A DNA stretch of 64,000 nucleotides. Source: JAHEFU01 sp020440645. GTDB lineage: Bacteria > 4484-113 > JAFGCY01. The DNA lies in contig JAGRNR010000003.1 in assembly GCA_020440645.1 (NCBI GenBank), forward strand, positions 62,001 through 126,000, written 5' to 3'. Numbering within the stretch: the first letter of the stretch is position 1; each line of letters begins with the position of its first letter. The notes under the pieces were generated by a model. That model was not told the DNA's origin. It made no database searches and saw nothing but the letters and a program-made list of their open reading frames with translations. Below, one piece after another: positions 8,957 through 15,571 of this stretch. A program made the translations under genes and the position numbers.

Positions 8957-10357
8957 ATGACTGACAAGCAGGATTCCGACGCCACAATCATCGCCCCCGG
9001 CGTAGCGCAGGGCGAGGCCACTGTGGTGGCCGGCGCGAGTGGCGATGCCACTGTGGTGGTCAGCTCCGCAGCGGCTGATGGCACGGTGATCGCCGGCCAG
9101 GCCCGCACGGTGGACCTAAGCCAGATAAAGCCCGTGGTGGAGTACAACCTGCGTGCGCACAACACTTATGCGCTGACCGGCCAGACCGTGCAGAACTACC
9201 TGCTGGCTGACATCAAGTCATTCTTCAGCGGCGGGCTGGATGCCCGTGCACCCGTGGCACTGGCGCTGGCGATTGACCGCTCCGGCTCAATGGAAGGCAA
9301 GCCAATCGAAAGCGTCAAGACCGCGGTCAGCCTGATCGTGGACCAGCTGACGGATGCGGACATGCTCAGCATCGTGACCTTCGGCGAGAACGTCGAGACC
9401 CTGATGCCGGCCAGTCGCGTGCTGAACCGCGAGCTGATCAAGCAGCACGTCGGCCGCATCAAACCGAAGGGCACGACGAACCTGTATGCCGGCATGGCGA
9501 CCGCGGCAGAGGAGCTCCTGAAAGTCGGCACGCCGCAGGCGCTGAGCCGCGTGATCGTGCTGACTGACGGCGAGGCCAATGAAGGCATCGTGGAGTATGC
9601 CGACATCATCGCGGAGGCGCGCAACTACCGTGCCAAGGGGGCGACGATCAGCACCGTCGGGCTCGGGATCGAGTACAACGAGGAGCTGATGCGCGGCATC
9701 GCCAAGAACACCCGCGGCAACTACTACTACATCGACTCAATTGACAACATCCCGGATGTGTTCGACCGGGAACTGAAGAGCGTGTTCGGCACGGTGGCCA
9801 CTAATGTCAGCCTGCGCCTGCAGCTGGCGAAGGATGTGGAGATCACGAACGTCTACGGCCACGAGTTCGCGAAGGGCGGCAGCACGGTCACGATCGACCT
9901 GCCGGACCTCGCCAACGGCGAGAGCCTGCCGGTGCTGATGCAGCTCGGGGCCAAGCCGCATCCGAAGGCGCGCTTCCGCATGGTGCAGAGCGAACTGTCC
10001 TTCCGCTACTTCGGGCAGACCGAGAAGCGCACGCTGAAGGGCGACTTCGTGGTCGAGTTCACTGACAACAAGGACAGCATCCTCGGCGGGATCGACCCGG
10101 TGGTCGAGCAGGTGATGCGTGAGAAGGACATCGTCGCCAACCTCAAGCGTGCGGCGGCGATGATGGCGACGGACGTCGGCACCGCCACGATGATCATCCA
10201 GCAGGCCGAGGCTTCGCTGAATGCCGCCGGGCGCAGCGATGACGCCACGATGGTGGGCACGATCATCCAGAAGCTCAGCCGCGGAGACATTGACGACGCC
10301 ACGAAGACCATGAGCGCGGTTGACTACGACATGGAACGTGGCAAGAAGAAGAGCTGA
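8957..10357 (+). CDS. VWA-domain protein with Thr-Val repeat N-terminus
   Basis: This 466-residue protein carries a von Willebrand A domain at about residues 95-270 with a complete MIDAS: DRSGSM, the Thr of KGTTNLY, and LTDGEANEG. A second beta-rich domain and a helical C-terminus follow. The first 55 residues contain four imperfect repeats (DATIIA, EATVVAG, DATVV, DGTVIAG). There is no signal peptide, so it should be cytosolic. VWA proteins of this type usually act as metal-dependent adhesion or assembly modules; no partner is evident. ATG 8957 is chosen over an in-frame GTG at 8948 because AAGG at 8945-8948 is well spaced from it. A TATAAT box lies at 8887-8892. Confidence 0.85.
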   Translation: MTDKQDSDATIIAPGVAQGEATVVAGASGDATVVVSSAAADGTVIAGQARTVDLSQIKPVVEYNLRAHNTYALTGQTVQNYLLADIKSFFSGGLDARAPVALALAIDRSGSMEGKPIESVKTAVSLIVDQLTDADMLSIVTFGENVETLMPASRVLNRELIKQHVGRIKPKGTTNLYAGMATAAEELLKVGTPQALSRVIVLTDGEANEGIVEYADIIAEARNYRAKGATISTVGLGIEYNEELMRGIAKNTRGNYYYIDSIDNIPDVFDRELKSVFGTVATNVSLRLQLAKDVEITNVYGHEFAKGGSTVTIDLPDLANGESLPVLMQLGAKPHPKARFRMVQSELSFRYFGQTEKRTLKGDFVVEFTDNKDSILGGIDPVVEQVMREKDIVANLKRAAAMMATDVGTATMIIQQAEASLNAAGRSDDATMVGTIIQKLSRGDIDDATKTMSAVDYDMERGKKKS

Positions 10358-10387
10358 GGCGGAGGCCAGACGATTGGTCTCCGGCAA

Positions 10388-10960
10388 CTACTTCCTGAAA
10401 AGGTCAATAGTGGATCGAACCAGCTGGTAGAACAATAAAGCAAGCACAATGAGTTGGATGATTCTGAGCGGCGTGAAGACGCCTTGTTTGGCCGGTTCCT
10501 GCAGTCTGACAGGCATTTTGTCAATTGATGGATCCAGGAAAAACACGCCGTATACCAGATTGTTCTCGGGTTCATCCATTTCCAGCTTTTCAAACCACTC
10601 AATGACGTCGCTTCTGATGGTCTCACCAAAAATATCCAATACATGCGCATAACTCCTGAACTGGAATTCCTCCGGTCCCGTCAAATGTGCCGCAATCCAG
10701 TCGATTGCCAAACTCTTACGGAAGCGTTCTTCTGCTGACATCCCGTTTGCATATTCCAGAATCGCGCTCACACCGTCTTTATCCCAGAACCAGACTTCCC
10801 TGCCTGCCAGGAAAGGATGGCAATCTTCTCCTCGGATTGCCAGCTCTCTGATTGATTCCGGTAGCGCAGTGGGCAGAGGCTTTTCTTCCCAGTGCAGCAG
10901 AGCCTGCTCCTGCTTTGTGTAGAGGTTCTTGAAGGGATGGATTTTCGGCGGCTGGTTCAT
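10388..10960 (-). CDS. Tail-anchored protein of unknown family (paralogue B)
   Basis: This 190-residue protein has a soluble, acidic N-terminal region and one C-terminal transmembrane helix (about residues 165-185) followed by a few basic residues, the layout of a tail-anchored protein. It is a paralogue of the gene at 11650-12258: both contain LP-x(3)-IRELA-x-R, then H-x(2)-LAGRE-x-W-x-W about 15 residues later. The toxin/antitoxin-like pair at 11009-11595 lies between the two paralogues on the same strand. It converges with the VWA gene; a weak hairpin (10361-10382) separates them. The family and function are unknown. Confidence 0.7.
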   Translation of the reverse strand: MNQPPKIHPFKNLYTKQEQALLHWEEKPLPTALPESIRELAIRGEDCHPFLAGREVWFWDKDGVSAILEYANGMSAEERFRKSLAIDWIAAHLTGPEEFQFRSYAHVLDIFGETIRSDVIEWFEKLEMDEPENNLVYGVFFLDPSIDKMPVRLQEPAKQGVFTPLRIIQLIVLALLFYQLVRSTIDLFRK

Positions 10961-11008
10961 TTTGATTCAAATGCTATTGGGGCTGACCAAGGGAAAGTCC
11001 CTGTCCGG

Positions 11009-11287
11009 CTAAATCACTCCCTTGCCTTGAAGAACTTCCAAGTAATCCTCCCCACTCATCCGGCAGTCAATAAACTTTAGCAGCTCTGCCTTGTCCAGAT
11101 GCAACTGTCTGGCAATACTTGCCAGCAGACTGTCGCCATATTCCTTCTTGCCATGACTGAGATATGTGAATACGGGAAGTGGTGAATTTCCCCGATAAAG
11201 AATGAACTGCCTGTGATGCGAATCCCTGGCCCGAAAACCCTTGCGCAGCAGGGCTCGCTCAATGTCCTTAGAGCTGCGGCCAACCAT
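11009..11287 (-). CDS. HicA-like small protein, putative toxin
   Basis: This 92-residue protein resembles the HicA/YcfA double-stranded-RNA-binding fold: an N-terminal KDIERALLRKGF helix, then the HH-x-Q/F-x(3)-Y strand region with the His (SHHRQF) expected of the catalytic site, then SHGKKEYGDSLLASIARQL and a short C-terminal helix region. HicA proteins are mRNA interferases held in check by HicB-type partners. The ATG overlaps the stop codon of the upstream gene (TGATG at 11285-11289), the translational coupling typical of toxin-antitoxin pairs. It is longer than classical HicA (about 60 residues). The fold assignment is from motif memory. Confidence 0.65.
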   Translation of the reverse strand: MVGRSSKDIERALLRKGFRARDSHHRQFILYRGNSPLPVFTYLSHGKKEYGDSLLASIARQLHLDKAELLKFIDCRMSGEDYLEVLQGKGVI

Positions 11288-11595
11288 CAGTAGACTGACG
11301 AAATCAATTCAAGCAGTTGCTTTCTGTAGGCGAGAGCGCTGCTTTCCAAGCCTTGTTCATCAGACAGGCAAAAGGTCTCGTAGTTCGAATCCAGGAATTC
11401 CTGCAGGCCGCGCAGACTGTCATTGCGATCAGGCTCATAGGTCCACAGATTCAGGGCCGGCAGTCGATGATGCCACAAACCCTCCTCATCTAGCTCGATC
11501 TGCAGCTCCAGTGGCCTGCTGAACCGGAAATAGCGGCCGCTTGCACCGAAGATGCCCTCGACATTCAAGGTATTGCTGGAAGCTACCGTCGTCAT
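11287..11595 (-). CDS. Putative antitoxin-like partner of the HicA-like protein
   Basis: This 102-residue protein from ATG 11595 (109 from ATG 11616) contains a beta-rich first half and a helical C-terminus with DSLRGLQEFLDSNYE and a final LLELI helix. The layout resembles the HicB-like partial RNase H fold, in which an early beta region precedes a helix starting with an acidic D-x-L motif. It is directly upstream of the HicA-like gene and overlaps it by one base. ATG 11595 is preferred because TATAAT (11607-11602) lies exactly 6 bases upstream. An antitoxin role is inferred from size, order and coupling only. Confidence 0.6.
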   Translation of the reverse strand: MTTVASSNTLNVEGIFGASGRYFRFSRPLELQIELDEEGLWHHRLPALNLWTYEPDRNDSLRGLQEFLDSNYETFCLSDEQGLESSALAYRKQLLELISSVY

Positions 11596-11649
11596 GCTGG
11601 GATTATACCGTTTCATGTTATTGCCGGAAAGCTGTTCCAGTTCTTTACA

Positions 11650-12258
11650 TCAGTGCCGACCGAAGATGCTGCGGAAGGCGAATGTGACCATGCCGAGGAA
11701 CTCCCCGAACAGGCCCCCGGCGGAATAGACGAGGAAACCGATCACCAGCCAGACTGAAATCTGGCGCAGCCTGCGCCAGCCACTGGTTGCTTTGCCATCA
11801 ACTTCCTGCTGGCCTGAATCCTCATCATCCTGCAGGAATGCCAGGTCATACAACAGATGCTTCTCTCCCGTGTCTTCCGGCTCGTAACCCAGCTCAACCA
11901 GCGCTCTGGCAGGCTCCAGCTCGCCATTGCCACCGGCCTGGATTGCCAGCTCTGCGAAACCGTCCATCCCGCCGATGAAGCGGTAGCCGCGGATGATGTC
12001 GATTGCCAGCCCGGCATCCAAGCGTTCGTCACTGCCCATTCCTGCCAGGTGATCCAGCAGGCGGCGCAGTCCCTCGTGGTTCCACAGCCAGGCTTCCCGG
12101 CCCGCCAGGCAGCGGTGTAGGGAATCCGCGCGCACTGCCAGCTCACGGATGTCTGCAGGAATTGCCTGGGGCAGGCTGCGCTCAGGCCAGTTGCGCATGT
12201 CGTCAACAGACACGCTGTAGAACTCGGCGTTCTCAGGAGCTTTGGTATTCACTGCCAT
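11650..12258 (-). CDS. Tail-anchored protein of unknown family (paralogue A)
   Basis: This 202-residue paralogue of the gene at 10388-10960 shares its IRELAVR and H-x(2)-CLAGREAWLWNHEG blocks. The soluble region is followed by a C-terminal hydrophobic helix (about residues 170-190) and a basic end, FRSIFGRH. It is first in a same-strand run of four genes: this protein, the antitoxin-like gene, the HicA-like gene and its own paralogue. A TACAAT box lies 9 bases before the ATG, which would give an almost leaderless transcript. A hairpin terminator upstream (12283-12310) separates it from the WYL regulator. Confidence 0.7.
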   Translation of the reverse strand: MAVNTKAPENAEFYSVSVDDMRNWPERSLPQAIPADIRELAVRADSLHRCLAGREAWLWNHEGLRRLLDHLAGMGSDERLDAGLAIDIIRGYRFIGGMDGFAELAIQAGGNGELEPARALVELGYEPEDTGEKHLLYDLAFLQDDEDSGQQEVDGKATSGWRRLRQISVWLVIGFLVYSAGGLFGEFLGMVTFAFRSIFGRH

Positions 12259-12282
12259 CCCGCTTCGATTGTAACAGGCAAT

Positions 12283-12310
12283 GAAAAAGGCCGGAGTCGC
12301 CCCCGGCCTG
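12283..12310 (-). terminator. Rho-independent terminator of the WYL regulator gene
   Basis: AGGCCGG (12288-12294) pairs with CCGGCCT (12303-12309); read on the minus strand the stem is followed by a T-tract (A-tract at 12284-12288 on plus). It lies between the stop of the WYL gene (12380) and the start of the tail-anchored gene (12258). Confidence 0.8.
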
Positions 12311-12326
12311 TGTTCATATATTCGTC

Positions 12327-12378
12327 GGAGTGTCGGTCTTAGACCGACAGGGCCCTGTGGCTCTTAGAGCCACACTCC
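12327..12378. repeat. Nested twin-hairpin inverted repeat
   Basis: Two perfect inverted repeats of the same design stand side by side: TGTCGGTCT-T-AGACCGACA (12331-12349) and TGTGGCTCT-T-AGAGCCACA (12356-12374). They are joined by the palindrome GGGCCC and enclosed by an outer stem, GGAGTGT (12327-12333) with ACACTCC (12372-12378). The outer and inner stems share bases, so they may be alternative folds. It begins two bases beyond the WYL gene stop and precedes the normal terminator at 12283-12310. It resembles a REP-type intergenic element in form; no second copy was noticed in the window. Confidence 0.7.
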
Positions 12379-12379
12379 C

Positions 12380-13393
12380 CTAGAACCGGTTATACAGGTA
12401 GTTCATGCGGCCGATAGTGCGGCGCACGCGCTCCTGCAGTTCCAGCGGGGCCAGGATGCGGGCATGCTCGCCGAAGCTCAGGATCCAGCGCATGATGTTC
12501 TCCATCGAGCTGACCTTGAAGCTCACCTCGAGGCTGCCGTCGCTGCGCTCCAGCACCTTCTGGCTCGGATGCACCTGCTTGAGGCGAATCCAGTGCGCGG
12601 CGTACTTGTCGAATTCGGCGACGATCTCGACGGTCGGGGCCTCACTCGCGAACAGCTGGCTTTCCTTCTTGTGCTGCTCAAGCGAGAAGTCCGGATCGGC
12701 GAGGAAAGTCACGTTCGTGTGCTCAACCGCCATGATGCGGGAGCAGAGGAAGTCGCGGTAGTCCTGCTTCTCATGGCAGAAGGCCACGAGGTACCAGTTG
12801 TCCTTGAAGTTGAGCAGCTGGTAGGGGTCGCAGGGCTTGTCAACGATGATCGCCTTCTGTCCACTGAAGTACTTGATCACGATGCTCTCGTTGTTGCGGA
12901 TCGCCTGCAGCAGGTCCTGGAACACCTTGATGTCGATGTAGGGGAAGGGCTCGATGTCAACCTGCAGGATCTGGTCAAGCGATTCCTGGTCAAGCTTGAC
13001 GTTCTCCTTGAGATTGTCAGTCATCAGGTCCAGCGCCGTACCAAGCGGAGCTTCAATCTCGCTGCCCTCGTAGGCCTTGCGCAGCTCACCAAGCACCAGC
13101 AGGCTGGCCAGCTCACCCTCGGTGAAGCGTACCTCAGGCAGCTTGAAGCGCTTCTTGGAGTACCTGTAGCCGCCGGAGCTGTAGTCATAGACCAGCGGGG
13201 CCTTCAGGATGTACTTCAGGAAATCCAGGTCCCGGTAGGCGATCACGGGGCTGACATGGAACTGCTCCACCAGCGACATGTGATTGGGGAACTTGTCATC
13301 CTTGAGCTGCTCATGCAGCCATTCGATGCGTTCCTTCTGACTGACAGTTGCCATCGTGTCAACGACGGACTTTTGTGAGGATGCCGTACTCAT
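12380..13393 (-). CDS. WYL-domain transcriptional regulator
   Basis: This 337-residue regulator has an N-terminal winged-helix DNA-binding domain (about residues 18-80, with the motif SPVIAYRDLDFLK) and a WYL ligand-sensing domain at about residues 165-240. The WYL signature is QLLNFKDNWYLVAFCHEK followed by Y-x-DFLCSRI, and a WCX-like C-terminal domain follows. WYL proteins are typically effector-responsive regulators of stress and defence genes. It is divergent from gpsA across a 150-base gap that must hold both promoters. Its target is not evident; the tail-anchored/HicA-like block directly downstream is one possibility. Confidence 0.88.
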   Translation of the reverse strand: MSTASSQKSVVDTMATVSQKERIEWLHEQLKDDKFPNHMSLVEQFHVSPVIAYRDLDFLKYILKAPLVYDYSSGGYRYSKKRFKLPEVRFTEGELASLLVLGELRKAYEGSEIEAPLGTALDLMTDNLKENVKLDQESLDQILQVDIEPFPYIDIKVFQDLLQAIRNNESIVIKYFSGQKAIIVDKPCDPYQLLNFKDNWYLVAFCHEKQDYRDFLCSRIMAVEHTNVTFLADPDFSLEQHKKESQLFASEAPTVEIVAEFDKYAAHWIRLKQVHPSQKVLERSDGSLEVSFKVSSMENIMRWILSFGEHARILAPLELQERVRRTIGRMNYLYNRF

Positions 13394-13543
13394 GATTCTG
13401 AACCAACCAACTTAAGAATTCGATACTGCTCTTCTTTTGGGCCCTGGCGCACCGCGCCGAGTATCCCTCAACCACACGCAGCCAGTCGGCTGCCGGAAAT
13501 ACCAATGTGTTTCCATCTACTGTGCAAAGCTATAATCCCTTCC

Positions 13544-14569
13544 ATGGGCAATAAAGCAACCGTGATCGGAAGTGGCAGCTGGGGCACGGCTATTGCCAGC
13601 CTGCTGGCCATCAACAACATTTCCGTCAGCATCTATTGCCGAAATAACTCGATAGCGGAAGATATCAATTCTCACCGCAAAAACTCCGCGTACTTTCCAG
13701 GGACAGCACTGCCGGAAGGCATCCAGGCCACGGGAAACCTGCTCGAGGCCCTCAACCATTCAGACACAGTCTATCTGGTCGTACCCACGAAGTTCATTCG
13801 CTCGTTTATTTTATCCAAAATGGATGTTTGGCGCAATGCCTGTTCTTCAAACAGCCTTCTCATAAACTGCACAAAGGGGCTTCTGCTTGAACCCACGCAG
13901 AGAACAGACGACTGGCTGGCGCAAACGTTACCTGGTCCCGAACTGCTGCACCTGAGCGGACCGAACCTTGCCTCCGAAATCATGGCCGGCCTGCCAGCCG
14001 CGGCGGTGGTCTGCGGCAGGCCGCAGGCCGCCGCACTGGTCCAGCAGCAGCTGCTCAGCGAACGCTTCCGGGTCTACACCGGGACAGATATGGTCGGTGT
14101 GGAGGTCAGCGGCTTCTACAAGAACATCCTCGCCATCGCCGCAGGGCTGCTGACCGAACTCGGCCTTGGCAACAATGCGCGCGCAGCCCTGATCACACGC
14201 GGGCTGGCGGAGATGTCGCGACTGACGGAGTATTTCGGCGGAGACCCAGCCAGCCTGTCCGGACTGGCTGGCCTCGGTGACCTGATCGTCACCTGCAGTT
14301 CGGAACTGTCGCGCAACTTCCAGGTCGGCATGCGCCTTGGGCGCGGCCAGGGCCTCGCGCAGATTGAATCGGAGATGACCCAGGTCGCGGAAGGTGTGCA
14401 GGCCAGCCGGGCGTTGCATGAATGGCCGGCTGACCATGGCCTTGAGGGCTGGCCAGACCTGCCGATCGCCGAGGAAGTGTATTCCATCGTGCATTGCGGT
14501 GCTGACCCCCGCGCCGCACTGAGCAGGCTGATGACCCGGCCACCTCGCAGCGAGGCCACACGGAGCTGA
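13544..14569 (+). CDS. gpsA: Glycerol-3-phosphate dehydrogenase [NAD(P)+]
   Basis: This cytosolic enzyme of 341 residues reduces dihydroxyacetone phosphate to sn-glycerol 3-phosphate for phospholipid synthesis. The N-terminal Rossmann motif GSGSWGTA, NCTKGLLLEPTQ, LSGPNLASEI, the catalytic Lys region GFYKNILAIAAGL and the C-terminal SGLAGLGDLIVTCSS are all typical of GpsA, and the length is normal. The ATG at 13544 gives the canonical N-terminus. A TATAAT box at 13531-13536 ends only 7 bases before it, so the mRNA is probably leaderless; the longer in-frame start at 13505 is rejected. Confidence 0.95.
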   Translation: MGNKATVIGSGSWGTAIASLLAINNISVSIYCRNNSIAEDINSHRKNSAYFPGTALPEGIQATGNLLEALNHSDTVYLVVPTKFIRSFILSKMDVWRNACSSNSLLINCTKGLLLEPTQRTDDWLAQTLPGPELLHLSGPNLASEIMAGLPAAAVVCGRPQAAALVQQQLLSERFRVYTGTDMVGVEVSGFYKNILAIAAGLLTELGLGNNARAALITRGLAEMSRLTEYFGGDPASLSGLAGLGDLIVTCSSELSRNFQVGMRLGRGQGLAQIESEMTQVAEGVQASRALHEWPADHGLEGWPDLPIAEEVYSIVHCGADPRAALSRLMTRPPRSEATRS

Positions 14570-14738
14570 CAACCGCAGCCGGCAGCACCATGCAGGCCAT
14601 GGCTTACGCTGGTATCATTTAACCAGAATTCAATTCATTCCGAGCGCTGAAGGGAATTTGGGAATAATTCGCACGCAACCCGCATTGCATGCGTCATCAG
14701 GTGCAGCTGGCACCGGATTACTGAAAGAGGACATGGGT

Positions 14739-14981
14739 ATGGATAACCTGACCCGCGTAAGGGTAATGAACATCCTCCATGAGATGGAGGCCGCGATCAG
14801 CAGTGACGCCAGCCTCAGCAAGGAACAGGCCCTAGAACTGCTGCTTTCATTCGACCGCTTCTGGGATGAACTGAAGGGAGACAGCCAACTGGAAGAGAAG
14901 TGGAACCGCGCATCCAGCCAGTGGCAGTTGCTGCCACCGCTCAAACCTTACACTGCCCGGATCCACGAGCAGCTGTTCTGA
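14739..14981 (+). CDS. Small helical protein of unknown function (paralogue A)
   Basis: This 80-residue, probably all-helical soluble protein is a paralogue of the next gene: both have a V-M-x-I-x(2)-M-x(2)-A start, a conserved S-D pair near residue 22, a short E-x-L helix and a C-terminal P-x(2)-x-L-like end. ATG 14739 is favoured because AGAGG (14726-14730) sits 8 bases upstream; the in-frame ATG at 14733 would be only 2 bases from it. The function is unknown. Confidence 0.6.
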   Translation: MDNLTRVRVMNILHEMEAAISSDASLSKEQALELLLSFDRFWDELKGDSQLEEKWNRASSQWQLLPPLKPYTARIHEQLF

Positions 14982-15234
14982 TCCTACCCATCCGAATGGA
15001 ATGTTCTGAATGGGATTCCAATAATCACACCAAAAATCGAGCGATAATTCACGATTCAGTTCGTTACATTAAGTCGAATAATTGCGTCTATAGTTGCGTC
15101 CTGCATGGGGGACATACAGGGATTTAGCAACTGACTTAACTGCAATTTAACTTCCCCGTATGGACAGTCTGTTAGTATTCAGACAGGTAAGCCTGTAGTT
15201 TTTGCTGACTATAAGTACAAGGAAGGGACGTACG

Positions 15235-15507
15235 ATGAAAGCTATTGACCAAGATCAGGTTATGAGCATCATCAACGATATGAAGGAAGCTGTCCGCAGC
15301 GACCGCAACATTGATTCCCGCGATTCCATTGAAATCCTCCACGATATCCGCAGCCTGGGTAAGGCCGTGAAGAAGGGAGAAATGGAAGACGTGGTGGTCG
15401 AAAAAGTGATGCGGGCGTGTTGCCGCGAGGATTCCCTGAAAAGCTTCCCGCAACAGTTGATGCCTTTCATCCCTGAACTGTCCGAACTGGTTCCGAGCCA
15501 GGGCTGA
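15235..15507 (+). CDS. Small helical protein of unknown function (paralogue B)
   Basis: This 90-residue paralogue of the previous gene starts MKAIDQDQVMSIINDMKEAV and has a CC pair near residue 62. A strong GGAAGGGA site (15221-15228) precedes the ATG. The gap back to 14981 is AT-rich and contains short inverted repeats (CAGG-TAAG-CCTG at 15184-15195), with a TATAAG box near 15210 that may be its promoter, so the two paralogues may be expressed separately. No function is recognised. Confidence 0.7.
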   Translation: MKAIDQDQVMSIINDMKEAVRSDRNIDSRDSIEILHDIRSLGKAVKKGEMEDVVVEKVMRACCREDSLKSFPQQLMPFIPELSELVPSQG

Positions 15508-15532
15508 CAGTCAAATCCCAGGGGGCAATCAC

Positions 15533-15560
15533 CTCCCCGGCAGGGGAGCGATCAGTTTTC
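15533..15560 (+). terminator. Probable rho-independent terminator
   Basis: CTCCCC (15533-15538) pairs with GGGGAG (15543-15548) around a GGCA loop, followed a few bases later by TTTTC at 15556-15560. It follows the small helical gene ending at 15507 and lies before the convergent methyltransferase gene end. Confidence 0.5.
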
Positions 15561-15571
15561 TTCGCAAACAG

